DNA of 38,288 bases. Source: a bacterium (GTDB taxonomy: Bacteria; Bacillota; Clostridia; Christensenellales; Aristaeellaceae). The first letter of the stretch is position 1. The number at the start of each line of letters is the position of its first letter. Positions 7,531 to 16,352 of this stretch are shown piece by piece. The position numbers and the translations under genes were made by a program. Where the stretch lies: contig JAQXJZ010000117.1 in assembly GCA_029009515.1 (NCBI GenBank), positions 1-38,288 on the forward strand, in the 5' to 3' direction. The notes below the pieces were generated by a model. That model was given only the letters and a program-made list of their open reading frames with translations. It was not told the DNA's origin and searched no databases.

Positions 7531-9735
7531 GTGAAACGATGCTGGATGATCGCCGCGCTTGTGCTGGTGCTTTTGTGCTGCACCGCACAGGCCGTGGAAC
7601 TGCCCGTAGGCGAAGGAACCATCCATATCTCTGTCAAGGACATGTGGGGGGAGCAGTGGATGTTCCTGCCCGCCTTTGCCGACCGCGAAAGCCTGTTTCC
7701 GGGCGCGGCGGACATTGGCGACGGCTTCTGGGAATGGACGGATGAAAACGGCGAGCCCCTCTACATCCTGCAGTCGGAAAACCTGCGCGCGCTGTTTCTG
7801 ATCAGCGACGATCCTGAAAACGAGGGCCGCGAGTACGTGGAAAACTGTCTGGAGCACGAAAACCAGACCACCGGCAGCATCGCGCTGGTGGATGCGCAGG
7901 GCCATCTGAACTACGCGGGCGACCTGCGCCAGCTGCGCGGGCGCGGCAACGGCACGTGGCATCACCCCAAGCGTCCGTATCAGATCAAGCTGGAGAAAAA
8001 GGCGGATCTTTTGAACACCGGCGATCCCGACGAAGTCAACCGTACCTGGGTGCTTTTGGCCGAGGCCACGGACGGCACGCTCCTGCACAATAAGCTGGCG
8101 TTTGATCTGGGACTGGAGCTGGGCATGGAAGAGACCTCGCACAGCGAGTTTGTGGATCTGTACTACGACGGCGACTATCGCGGCACCTATCTGCTGGCCG
8201 AAAAGGTGGAGGTGGCCGACGGGCGCATCGAGGGCCGCGACTACGACGATCTGATCGAGGAATGGAACCAGAACGTCGGCGTGACGGATTTTGATTCCCT
8301 GCCCGTGGGCTATGGCGAAAACAGCTGGGGCGAGATGTTCACCTACATCAAGGGCGTGCAGGACAGCAACTGGCTGGACGCAGGCACCTATCTGCTGGAG
8401 ATGGAAAGCCCCAACGGCTCTACCCTCAGCGACCGCTGCTGGTTCCGCATGCGCGACGACTCCACCGTGGCGCTCAAAAGCCCGGAAAACGCCAGCGAGG
8501 AAATGGTGCGCTACATCTCCGATCAGCTCACCATGGCGCGCGAAACGCTGGTGGAGGGCGGCGTGAACTCGCGCACGGGGCGCACCATCGAGCAGGACTT
8601 CGACGTGGACGCCTTTGCGCGTCTGGCGCTCATCAACGAGCTGGCGTACAACCTGGACGGCTTCACGTGGTCGTCCACGTGGTTTGTGCTGCGCGAGGAA
8701 AGCGACCAGTTCCAGCCCGGCACCGCGTGGGATTTTGACCTGGCGTGGCGCTATCTGGCCGACGGCACCAACGAAAACGCCGTGGGCGTGAAGGACAAGA
8801 CCGGGTGGCTTCCGCAGTTCTACCAGTGCAAGCCCTTCTCCGACCGCATGTACGAAATCTACCGCGACGAGCTGTACCCCATGATCACCGATATCCTGCT
8901 GGGCGAAAACGAGGGCGAATACCTGAAGCCGCTGGATCGGTACGCGCAGGAGATTGAAGCATCCGCCTACATGAACGGCTTCCTCTGGGAGCCGGTGGTG
9001 GACGCAAGGCTGGTGTACGGCGCGGATCGGGTGGAAGAACTGGCGCTGCTTGAACAGTTCATCACCCAGCGCAGCCAGTGGCTGCACCGCGTGATTGTGG
9101 ACGAGCACGAAAGCGGCGCGGACGGCGTGGAGCTGAGCTTTGACGTCATCTGGGGTCACCCGGACGGCGGGCTGGACATCCGCGTGATTCCGTGGAGCGA
9201 CGTGCAGCTGGTGAGCTATGAAAGCACCGTGTACGAGGAAGCCACCGAGGAAAGCTACGCCATCTGGCAGGTGGAAATGCTCTTTGAGGCGCGAAACGGC
9301 ATGACCTTTGAGGGAATGACCGCCATCGTCAACGGTCAGGAGATGGAAGCCGAGCTTCTGGACGATGGCCGCATGCGGCTGCTCATCGGCTTTGAGGACC
9401 CGTCCTACCGCCCCGTGGATTACTACGGCGAGGACATCGGCCTCATCTACAACCCCGATATCTATGCCCAAAACTATCCCGAGATCGCCGCGCAGTTCGA
9501 GGACGACCCCGAAGGCCTCATGAACTACTTCTGCGACGAGGGCATGTACGAAAACCACAAGGGCAACGCCTTCTTCTGCCCGTCGGATATCCTGCTGCAC
9601 AACACCTATCTGGAGGAAATCCTGGGCACCGACTGGCAGAACTATTATTGGGAGTTCCTCACCTACGGCCACGAGGACGGCTGGCTGATCAACATGGGCT
9701 ATACCTACAAGCCCGAGGTGTGGAACCTGATGTGA
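7531..9735 (+). CDS. Secreted CotH-family protein kinase-like protein, copy 4
   Basis: A 734-aa paralogue with a GTG start at 7531, chosen because AAGGAGG (7515-7521) is 9 bases upstream. Its signal peptide is MKRCWMIAALVLVLLCC followed by TAQA. The N-terminal region shares the phrase on SENLRALFLISDDP found in all copies. CotH motifs: RGRGNGTW, KRPYQIKL, LYYDGDYRG, NLDGF (Asp376) and WDFD (Asp401, Asp403). The C-terminal helical module is present (YPEIAAQFEDDP, GTDWQNYYW). All residues expected for catalysis are kept. It lies 21 bp downstream of copy 3. Confidence 0.85.
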   Translation: MKRCWMIAALVLVLLCCTAQAVELPVGEGTIHISVKDMWGEQWMFLPAFADRESLFPGAADIGDGFWEWTDENGEPLYILQSENLRALFLISDDPENEGREYVENCLEHENQTTGSIALVDAQGHLNYAGDLRQLRGRGNGTWHHPKRPYQIKLEKKADLLNTGDPDEVNRTWVLLAEATDGTLLHNKLAFDLGLELGMEETSHSEFVDLYYDGDYRGTYLLAEKVEVADGRIEGRDYDDLIEEWNQNVGVTDFDSLPVGYGENSWGEMFTYIKGVQDSNWLDAGTYLLEMESPNGSTLSDRCWFRMRDDSTVALKSPENASEEMVRYISDQLTMARETLVEGGVNSRTGRTIEQDFDVDAFARLALINELAYNLDGFTWSSTWFVLREESDQFQPGTAWDFDLAWRYLADGTNENAVGVKDKTGWLPQFYQCKPFSDRMYEIYRDELYPMITDILLGENEGEYLKPLDRYAQEIEASAYMNGFLWEPVVDARLVYGADRVEELALLEQFITQRSQWLHRVIVDEHESGADGVELSFDVIWGHPDGGLDIRVIPWSDVQLVSYESTVYEEATEESYAIWQVEMLFEARNGMTFEGMTAIVNGQEMEAELLDDGRMRLLIGFEDPSYRPVDYYGEDIGLIYNPDIYAQNYPEIAAQFEDDPEGLMNYFCDEGMYENHKGNAFFCPSDILLHNTYLEEILGTDWQNYYWEFLTYGHEDGWLINMGYTYKPEVWNLM

Positions 9736-9749
9736 AAGGAACGATGCGC

Positions 9750-11966
9750 ATGAAACGCTGGAAAGCCATCTGCCTGCTCATGCTGGTGTGTCTGCTGTGC
9801 GCAGGCGCGGCGCATGCGCAGGACTATGCCTTCACCCTGCGCGCCACCTTTGCCACGGTGGATATCCTGCCCAGCGCGGTGGATGGCGAGGCATGGCTGT
9901 TCCTGCCCACGTTTGCAGACCCGGACGATCTGGGCCTTGCGTGGCTGGATGACGGCCCGGACGAAGCGGGCGTGCGCCGCGCGGAAAAAGACGGCGTTAC
10001 GTACTATGTGATGCAGTCTGAAAACCTGCGCACCGTGTTCCTCTTCAGCGATGATCCCGTCAACGAGGGACGCTCCTACATCGAAAACTGCGCCCGCCAC
10101 GTGAATGAGACCACCGGCCGCATGGCGGTGGTGGACGTGAACGGTCAGGTGGATGTGGTGGAGCGCCTGCGCCAGCTGCGCGGACGCGGCAACGGCACGT
10201 GGCTGCTGGAAAAGCGCCCGTACCAGATCAAGCTGGAAAACCGCCTCGATCTGCTCAAAACCGGCGATCCTGCCGACAAGAACCGCACCTGGGTGCTGCT
10301 GGCCCAGGCCACGGATCTCACCGCCCTGCGCCCGCGCATCGCGCTGGATCTGGGGCTGGAGATGGGCATCGAATCCAGCAGCAAGAGCGAGTACGTGGAT
10401 CTGTACTACGACGGCGAATATCTGGGTTTGTACCTGCTGGCTGAGAAGGTGGAAATCGGCACGGGGCGCATCGATCAGGTGGATTATGACGAGCTTCTGG
10501 ATGCGTGGAACCAGAGCGAGCTGGAATATCACGGCGTGGCGCAGGGCAAGAACCGCTTCGGCAACCGCTTCACCTATATTGAGGACGTGGCCGACGGCGG
10601 CTTCACCGACGCGGGCGCGTACATGCTGGAGATGGAGAGCATCAACGGCAGCACCCTTTCCGACCGCTGCTACTTCCTGATGGACGACGGCAGCACCATT
10701 GCCCTCAAAAACCCGGAAAACGCCTCCGAGCCCATGGTGCGCTACATCAGCGAACGCCTGACCGAAGCCCGCCGCACGCTGCAAAACGGCGGCGTGAACC
10801 CGGAAAACGGCCGCACCATCGAGGAGGATTTCGACATCGACGCCTTCGCCCGTGTGGCGCTCATCAACGAGCTGGCCTGCAATCTGGACAGTTTCTCGTG
10901 GTCGTCCACGTGGTTCATCCTGCCCGCCGGCGAAAGCCGCTTTGTGCCCGGCCCGCCGTGGGATTTTGACAACGCCTGGTCCTACCTCACCGACGGCACC
11001 ATGCCCGGCGGACGTGGGCTGAAGGAGCGCACCGGCTGGATGCCGGAGTTCTACCAGTGCAAGGCGTTTTCCGACACGATGTGCCGCATCTACGAGGAAG
11101 AACTCTATCCCCTCATCCAGAATGTGCTGCTGGGAGACGGCGAAGGCGAGTACCTGCGCTCCATCGACAGCTACGCCGCCCACATCGCCCAGTCCAGCCG
11201 CATGAACCAGAAGCGCTGGAACATCAAGCGCGCCAGCAGCCTGGTGTATGAGGAAAGCGCGGAGGAAAACATCAGCCTGCTCAAGCGCTTCATCTCCGAC
11301 CGCGGCGACTGGCTCTACCGCGCCATGGTCACGGGCGAGCAGCTGGGCGCGGACGGGCTGGAAATCACCCTGCGCGTCAAGTACGGCTTTGCCGACAGCG
11401 AGCTGGACTTCTGGCTGCCGCCGTGGGTGGAGGCCAGCGTGACGGACTTTGACTGCGAAATGATCGCTGAGGCCACGGAGGAGGACTACGCCGTGTATGC
11501 GGCGGAGGCCATCATTGAGCCCGAAGAGGGATTCGCGTTTGAGAATCCTCAGGTGTATGTCAACGGCTGCCTGCTTTCTTCCGAACAGCTGGACGACGGC
11601 ACGCTGCGCATCGCCTTTACGTTTGAGGATCCCACCTATCGCCCCGTGGATTACTACGGCGACGACGTGGGGCTGGTATATCAGTACGATTACTACATCC
11701 AGCATGAGCCGCAGGTGGCGGACATCGTGGGCGACGACCCGGATGCGGTGCTGGAATACTTCTGCGAAGAGGGCATGTATCTGGGCCACAGGGCTACCCC
11801 GTTTTTCAAGCCTGCCGAGATCGTGCTCTACAATCCCCACCTGGCGGATATGTTCGGTGAGGACTGGCAGCTGTATTATTGGGATTTTATCTCCTACGGC
11901 TATGACGAAGGCTGGCTGTACCCCATGGACAAGCGCTTCTGGCCCAATGTGACCGACGCGCTGTGA
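9750..11966 (+). CDS. Secreted CotH-family protein kinase-like protein, copy 5
   Basis: A 738-aa paralogue. Two in-frame ATG codons exist at 9744 and 9750; 9750 is preferred because AAGGA at 9736-9740 is then 9 bases upstream rather than 3. The signal peptide ends GAAHA-QD. The core keeps RGRGNGTW, KRPYQIKL, LYYDGEYLG, NLDSF (Asp380) and WDFDNAW (Asp405, Asp407). The C-terminal module reads EPQVADIVGDDP and GEDWQLYYW. The bases around its start are identical over 18 bp to those at the start of copy 6, so the two junctions probably arose by duplication. Confidence 0.85.
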   Translation: MKRWKAICLLMLVCLLCAGAAHAQDYAFTLRATFATVDILPSAVDGEAWLFLPTFADPDDLGLAWLDDGPDEAGVRRAEKDGVTYYVMQSENLRTVFLFSDDPVNEGRSYIENCARHVNETTGRMAVVDVNGQVDVVERLRQLRGRGNGTWLLEKRPYQIKLENRLDLLKTGDPADKNRTWVLLAQATDLTALRPRIALDLGLEMGIESSSKSEYVDLYYDGEYLGLYLLAEKVEIGTGRIDQVDYDELLDAWNQSELEYHGVAQGKNRFGNRFTYIEDVADGGFTDAGAYMLEMESINGSTLSDRCYFLMDDGSTIALKNPENASEPMVRYISERLTEARRTLQNGGVNPENGRTIEEDFDIDAFARVALINELACNLDSFSWSSTWFILPAGESRFVPGPPWDFDNAWSYLTDGTMPGGRGLKERTGWMPEFYQCKAFSDTMCRIYEEELYPLIQNVLLGDGEGEYLRSIDSYAAHIAQSSRMNQKRWNIKRASSLVYEESAEENISLLKRFISDRGDWLYRAMVTGEQLGADGLEITLRVKYGFADSELDFWLPPWVEASVTDFDCEMIAEATEEDYAVYAAEAIIEPEEGFAFENPQVYVNGCLLSSEQLDDGTLRIAFTFEDPTYRPVDYYGDDVGLVYQYDYYIQHEPQVADIVGDDPDAVLEYFCEEGMYLGHRATPFFKPAEIVLYNPHLADMFGEDWQLYYWDFISYGYDEGWLYPMDKRFWPNVTDAL

Positions 11967-11980
11967 AAGGAACGATGCGG

Positions 11981-14137
11981 ATGAAGCGGTTTTGGATCGC
12001 GGCGGCATTTCTCATTTTGCTGCTTCTGCCCTGCTGGGCGCTGGCGCAGGTGTATGCGCTGCCGGTGCAGGGCGGCGCGGTGGATGTGTGCACCATGGAA
12101 GTGCACGGCGTGAACTGGCTGTTTCTACCCGCCTTTGCCGACGTGGACGCCATGTTTCCCGAAAAGGAGGATCTGGGCGGCGCGTGGCAGACGCAGGATG
12201 AAAACGGCGAAATGCTGTTTGTGATGCAGTCGCAGAACCTGCGCTCGCTCTTCCTCTTCAGCGATGATCCGGAAAACGAGGGACGCGCCTTCATCGAAAA
12301 CTGCGAAAAGCACGTGAACGAAACCACCGGCCACATGGCGCTGATCAGCACGGACGGTTTGGTGGATCACTCCGATGATCTGCGCCAGCTGCGCGGGCGC
12401 GGCAACTCCACCTGGTACAACCAGAAGAAACCCTACCAGTTCAAGCTGGAGGGTCGCGCGGATCTGCTGCGTACCGGCAATCCCGACGAAAAGCACCGCA
12501 CATGGGTGCTTTTGGCCGAGGCGTGGGATCAGACCCTTCTGCGCAACAAGATTTCGCTGGATCTGGCGCTGGAGATGGGCGTGGAGGAAACATCGCACTC
12601 TGAGCATGTGGATCTGTACTACGACGGCGAATACCGCGGCGTGTATCTGCTTGCCGAGAAGGTGAAAGTGGACAGGGGCCACGTGGACGAGATGGACTAC
12701 GGCAAGCTGATCAAAGCGTGGAACGAGGAGGTCGGCCAGTATGATCTGGACAGCCTCGAGGCCGGACAGGGTCAGAACCGCTTTGGCCACGAAATCCACT
12801 TCGTGAACGGCCTGGCCGAGACGGAGGAACCCACCGCGGGCGCGTACCTGCTGGAGATGGAGGGCGAGGGCACGCTGAGCGACCGCAGCTGGTTCAGGCT
12901 GGGCGACGAATCCATCATGGGCCTGAAGAACCCCGATAACGCCTCCGAAAAGATGGTGGCCTATGTGAGCGAAAAGCTGGAGGAAGCCCGGCTGGCGCTG
13001 GCAGACGGCGAGCCGATGGAAAACTATTTTGACGTGGACAGCTTTGTGCGCGCATCGCTTCTGTACGAGCTGAGCTATTCCGACAGCGGCTTCCACTATT
13101 CATCCTCCTACTTTGTGCTGCCGGCCGGGCAGAGCATCTTCCGCGCCGGCCCCGTGTGGGATTTTGACCTTACGTGGCGCTACTGGCACAACGGCATCAA
13201 CGACCACGGCGTGGGTATCAAGGACGCGTCCGGCTGGATGACGGAGTTCTATGAGGACGAAGGTTTTTTCAAGCAGCTTCAGCAGGTGTACGCGGAGGAG
13301 TGCTACCCCATGATCCGCGATATCCTGCTGGGCGAAAAGCAGGGAACCTATCTGCAGCCGCTGGATGAATATGCGGCGCACATCGAGGCCGCCGCCGCCA
13401 TGAACGACATGCTCTGGCCGCAGCAGCAGTACATCCGCAGCATCTACGCCGCCGACTGGTACAGCGAGGTGGAGCTGCTGCGCCGGTTCATTGAGGAGCG
13501 CAGCGCGTGGCTGCACAGCGTGATCGTGGAAAATGCCGAAACCGACAGCCTCACCGTGCGCGCGCTGCACGGGCATGTGGAGGATGAGCTGATCTTCCAG
13601 ACCCTTCCGTGGTGCGATGCACAGGTGAAGGAATACTGGCATGAGCAGGTGAGCGAGGCGGACGAGGAAAACTACGCCGTCTGGTATGCCGAGGCTGTCC
13701 TTCAGAACGCAGAGCAGGAGGAAGTGTGCGTAAACGGCACGCTGCTTTCCGGCGAGCGTCAGGAGGACGGCAGTCTGCGCATTGCCTTCACGTTTGAGGA
13801 CCCCTCCTACCGCCCGGTGGATTACCACGGCGACGATATCGGCCTGGTGTACGATTACGACACCTATGTGCAGAACTATCCGTGGCTGCTGGACGAGTAC
13901 GGCGACGACCCCGAGGCCGTGATGGAGTACTTCTGCGACGAGGGCATGTACGAAGGCCACGTGGCCAACGCCTTCTTCAACCCCAGCTGGATTCTTTTGT
14001 GCAACCCCGATCTCGGCGACGTGTTCGGCGAGGACTGGCAGCTGTATTATTGGGATTTCATCTCCTACGGCCACGACGAGTGCTGGCTGTACGCCACGGA
14101 CGACGGCTTCCGGCCGGAGGTGCAGGATGCGCTGTAA
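11981..14137 (+). CDS. Secreted CotH-family kinase-like protein, copy 6, catalytic Asp replaced
   Basis: A 718-aa paralogue, starting at ATG 11981 by the same spacing argument as copy 5. The signal peptide ends CWALA-QV. RGRGNSTW, KKPYQFKL, LYYDGEYRG and WDFD (Asp394, Asp396) are kept. In the gapless alignment between the conserved EL and SSS motifs, the NxD found in the other five copies reads SDS here: Asn became Ser367 and the catalytic-type Asp became Ser369, with an Asp one position earlier. It may be inactive, act as a pseudokinase partner, or use the shifted Asp. It also has a short deletion before the DVDSF helix. Its 3' end overlaps the next gene by 11 bp. Confidence 0.83.
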   Translation: MKRFWIAAAFLILLLLPCWALAQVYALPVQGGAVDVCTMEVHGVNWLFLPAFADVDAMFPEKEDLGGAWQTQDENGEMLFVMQSQNLRSLFLFSDDPENEGRAFIENCEKHVNETTGHMALISTDGLVDHSDDLRQLRGRGNSTWYNQKKPYQFKLEGRADLLRTGNPDEKHRTWVLLAEAWDQTLLRNKISLDLALEMGVEETSHSEHVDLYYDGEYRGVYLLAEKVKVDRGHVDEMDYGKLIKAWNEEVGQYDLDSLEAGQGQNRFGHEIHFVNGLAETEEPTAGAYLLEMEGEGTLSDRSWFRLGDESIMGLKNPDNASEKMVAYVSEKLEEARLALADGEPMENYFDVDSFVRASLLYELSYSDSGFHYSSSYFVLPAGQSIFRAGPVWDFDLTWRYWHNGINDHGVGIKDASGWMTEFYEDEGFFKQLQQVYAEECYPMIRDILLGEKQGTYLQPLDEYAAHIEAAAAMNDMLWPQQQYIRSIYAADWYSEVELLRRFIEERSAWLHSVIVENAETDSLTVRALHGHVEDELIFQTLPWCDAQVKEYWHEQVSEADEENYAVWYAEAVLQNAEQEEVCVNGTLLSGERQEDGSLRIAFTFEDPSYRPVDYHGDDIGLVYDYDTYVQNYPWLLDEYGDDPEAVMEYFCDEGMYEGHVANAFFNPSWILLCNPDLGDVFGEDWQLYYWDFISYGHDECWLYATDDGFRPEVQDAL

Positions 14138-14867
14138 ATGGCTTGCGATGCTTTTGTGCCTGCTGATGATGGACAGCGCGTGCGCGGAGGAGCGCTTTGT
14201 GTTCGGCCAGTCGGAGATGGGGCGTGACCTCGCCTGCGTGAGGCTGGGCGACGAGGCGGCGGAAAAATCGCTTTTGATGACCTTCGCGGTGCATGGCTTT
14301 GAGGACGCGTACGACCACGACGGCCAGCTGCTGGTGGAGATTGCGGAGCTCCTCATTGCGCACTACGACGCCGACCCGTCCGGCCTGAGGGGCCACGCCC
14401 TGTACATCGTGCCGTGCGTCAATCCCGATGGATTGCTGGACGGCACCAGCCGCAACGGCTTTGGCCGCGCCAACGCCAACGGCATCGATATCAACCGCGA
14501 TTTTTCCGCCCGCTGGCAGAAGTTTACCAACGGCCGCAACCAGACCGGCGACAAACCCTTTGCGTCCGCCGAGGCGCGCGCCATCCGCGATCTGGTGGAG
14601 CAGATCCAGCCCGCATGGGGCGTGGATGTGCACGGGTGGATTGAGTGCGTGTACGGCACGCGCAGCCTGGCCCAGCCCTTCATGGAGGCCTTCGGTGTGA
14701 AGTATGCCGATTACATCACCGGCGGCAAGCTGTCGCAGTGGCTGGCCAAAAACGCCGAGGCCGCCGTGCTGGTGGAGCTGCCGCGCAATCCCGGCGGGCA
14801 GGAATACGTGCAGGACTGCGCGCAGAAGCTGATTGCAGGACTGGATGCGTGGTTTGCCGCCCAATGA
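14127..14867 (+). CDS. Secreted M14-family zinc carboxypeptidase
   Basis: A 246-aa protein with a signal peptide ending SACA-EE. M14 enzymes use one zinc ion to cut C-terminal residues or peptidoglycan stem peptides. The visible signature is complete: HGFE (His56, Glu59) as the first two zinc ligands, NPDG, GIDINRDF, DVHGW (His169) as the third ligand, and VELP (Glu218) in the position of the catalytic base. It is short for the family, so it is a bare catalytic domain with no wall-binding part. The start overlaps the end of CotH copy 6 by 11 bp, with GGAGG 5 bases upstream, so it is co-translated with the kinase array. Trimming secreted proteins or wall peptides is an inference from context. 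Confidence 0.8.
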   Translation: MRCKWLAMLLCLLMMDSACAEERFVFGQSEMGRDLACVRLGDEAAEKSLLMTFAVHGFEDAYDHDGQLLVEIAELLIAHYDADPSGLRGHALYIVPCVNPDGLLDGTSRNGFGRANANGIDINRDFSARWQKFTNGRNQTGDKPFASAEARAIRDLVEQIQPAWGVDVHGWIECVYGTRSLAQPFMEAFGVKYADYITGGKLSQWLAKNAEAAVLVELPRNPGGQEYVQDCAQKLIAGLDAWFAAQ

Positions 14868-14912
14868 TTTACAAGAAATGCCTCATGGACTGTGTCGCTT
14901 TGGCGCAGGATG

Positions 14913-14921
14913 TGATATAAT
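14913..14921 (+). promoter_or_regulatory. Extended -10 promoter of the VanW-like gene
   Basis: TGATATAAT is an extended -10 box 35 bp before the TTG start at 14956. No clear -35 box is visible, which is common for extended -10 promoters. It argues that the next gene is transcribed independently of the CotH array, and that an in-frame ATG at 14926 lies too close to the promoter to be the start. Confidence 0.6.
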
Positions 14922-14955
14922 CCCCATGAATGCCACAGGAAAGGAATGTTCCGTT

Positions 14956-16107
14956 TTGAAGAAATGGCTTCGGATCGCCGCGCTTGTGATGGCGCTGATG
15001 ATGACGCCGCTGAGCGTGCTGGCGGAGGAAGAAATCAGCATGTTTGAAAATACCGAAACCCTGCCCTCCGGCGTGGAGCTGGAAGGCATGGCGGACGACG
15101 AGGAATCCGTGCAGGCGGACGCCGTGGGCCAGTGGGCCGACATCAATGGCCTCAAGCCCCTGTACACCACCAGGATCAAGCCCTTTGTGGCGGATGGTCA
15201 GGCCATCCGCATGCGCGCCCAGCAGAGCGGCGAAAGCGAAGTGGTGTGCTCCATCCGCAAGGGCGAAACCATCACCGTGTACGCGGTGTACCCCAGCTAC
15301 GTGCTGGCCGAGTACAACGGCAACGTGGGCTATGTCATCCGCACCTGGGTGGACGAAACCATGACCGCCATCGACCCGGAAAACACCCCGCCCTACGGCG
15401 TGGTGCCCTCGCAGTACGTGGCCACCCTCACTACCGATGAAACGCCCATCTACACCGCGCCTTCTCTGGACGCCGCGGTGCACGATATCCACCCCAACGC
15501 CGGCAGCAAGATTGCCATTCTGGAGTTTGTGGACGGCTTTGCCAAGGTGCTCTACTGGCGCAGCTACGGCTACATCGAGGCCAGCCGCCTGAGCGACCTG
15601 GTGGTGGTTGCCTCCAGCGATGAACCCCTCAGCCCGGATACGCCCATTGCGGCGTTCTGCAGCTTCTTTGAGTTCAACACCGGCAAGTCCGGCAACGACG
15701 GCCGCTGCAAGAACATCGTGCGCAGCTGCGAAAGCATGACCCGCGTGATGCAGGTGGGCGAGAGCCTGGACTTCAACAACCAGGTAGGCCCCTACAAGCG
15801 CACCAACGGCTATCATCCCGCGCCCGTGCTCATCGATGGCGGCAGCCAGCTGGGCTACGGCGGCGGAACCTGCCAGTCCTCCTCCACGCTGTTCAATGCC
15901 GTGCGCCAGGTGCCCGGCGTCACCATCGTGCACCGCCGTCCCCACGGCCCCGGCTGCGCCAAGTACCTGCCCATGCATCAGGACGCGGCGGTGGGCAGCA
16001 CGGAGCTGAACTTCATCTTCCGCAACGACGGCGAGTATCCCATCCGCATTCTGGCCGAAAGCACCGGCGAAGGCACGCTGTGCATTCAGGTCTTTCGCGG
16101 CGAATGA
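14956..16107 (+). CDS. VanW-family cell-wall protein with SH3-like domains
   Basis: A 383-aa secreted protein. The start is TTG at 14956, with AAGGAA (14941-14946) 9 bases upstream; this gives a clean signal peptide (LKKWLRIAALVMALMM start, cleavage after LSVLA). After an acidic linker come one or two bacterial SH3-like segments (about residues 70-215, with IRMRAQQSGESEVV and a second weaker copy). A VanW domain follows to the C-terminus (FNTGKSGNDGR, QLGYGGGTCQSSSTLFNA). VanW proteins occur in glycopeptide-resistance clusters and widely in Firmicutes; their biochemical role is not settled. SH3-like domains usually bind peptidoglycan or sense wall state. The stop codon lies in the loop of a hairpin (16092-16121). 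Confidence 0.8.
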   Translation: MKKWLRIAALVMALMMTPLSVLAEEEISMFENTETLPSGVELEGMADDEESVQADAVGQWADINGLKPLYTTRIKPFVADGQAIRMRAQQSGESEVVCSIRKGETITVYAVYPSYVLAEYNGNVGYVIRTWVDETMTAIDPENTPPYGVVPSQYVATLTTDETPIYTAPSLDAAVHDIHPNAGSKIAILEFVDGFAKVLYWRSYGYIEASRLSDLVVVASSDEPLSPDTPIAAFCSFFEFNTGKSGNDGRCKNIVRSCESMTRVMQVGESLDFNNQVGPYKRTNGYHPAPVLIDGGSQLGYGGGTCQSSSTLFNAVRQVPGVTIVHRRPHGPGCAKYLPMHQDAAVGSTELNFIFRNDGEYPIRILAESTGEGTLCIQVFRGE

Positions 16108-16202
16108 AGACGCCGCGAAAGAGTGAAGTTTGCCTGCGGCAAGTGAAGTCGCTGCGCTGGTGAAGCCGCTTCGCCAGTGAAGTTTTCCGCCGTTGGCGGA
16201 AA
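16092..16202. repeat. Array of small hairpins separated by GTGAAG
   Basis: TGAAG occurs at 16105-16109 and GTGAAG at 16123-16128, 16143-16148, 16160-16165 and 16177-16182, giving spacings of 17-20 bp. The intervening segments are small stems: CTTTCGCGGCG/CGCCGCGAAAG (16092-16121, with the VanW stop in its loop), TTGCC-TGC-GGCAA (16130-16142), GGTGAAGC/GCTTCGCC, and TTTCCGCC-GTT-GGCGGAAA (16184-16202). The spacer sequences differ while the hexamer and stem shape recur. It is not a CRISPR array. Confidence 0.6.
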
Positions 16203-16256
16203 GATGATAGTTAGCTGTGCGGGAATGCTGGTTGTGCATGCTTCCTGCGTACATTG

Positions 16257-16290
16257 AAAAACAGCCGGGGCTTTTGCTCTGGCTGTTTTT
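16257..16290 (+). terminator. Rho-independent terminator after the VanW-like gene
   Basis: AAAAACAGCC pairs with GGCTGTTTTT, with a T-run on the plus strand and an A-run upstream, so it could also act on the minus strand. Confidence 0.75.
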
Positions 16291-16302
16291 ACAGCATAAT
16301 AG

Positions 16303-16332
16303 AAGCCGGGTCACCCATGTGGGGACCCGGCT
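16303..16332. terminator. Second hairpin between convergent genes
   Basis: AGCCGGGTCACCC pairs with GGGGACCCGGCT around ATGT, followed by TATTTGTGTTT on the plus strand. It sits between the convergent VanW-like and hpt transcripts and may serve either direction. Confidence 0.5.
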
Positions 16333-16352
16333 ATTTGTGTTTAGGTTCCGTT

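Noticed and set aside
684-14137. Calling the array a spore-coat operon
   Set aside because: The CotH name comes from Bacillus spores, but all copies here have export signals and no spore-coat or sporulation gene is in the window.
1005-14356. Long antisense open frames (400-800 codons) opposite the CotH genes
   Set aside because: They mirror the sense genes, lack ribosome sites, have His/Val/Gln-rich low-complexity products and arise from GC-rich third codon positions.
14956-16107. Vancomycin-resistance cluster (VanW and VanY in one window)
   Set aside because: There is no vanH, vanA/B ligase, vanX or VanRS pair; the two genes lie in separate operons and such families are common outside resistance clusters.
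16123-16182. CRISPR array at the GTGAAG repeats
   Set aside because: The repeat is only six bases, spacing is 17-20 bp, the intervening units are hairpins and no cas genes are nearby.
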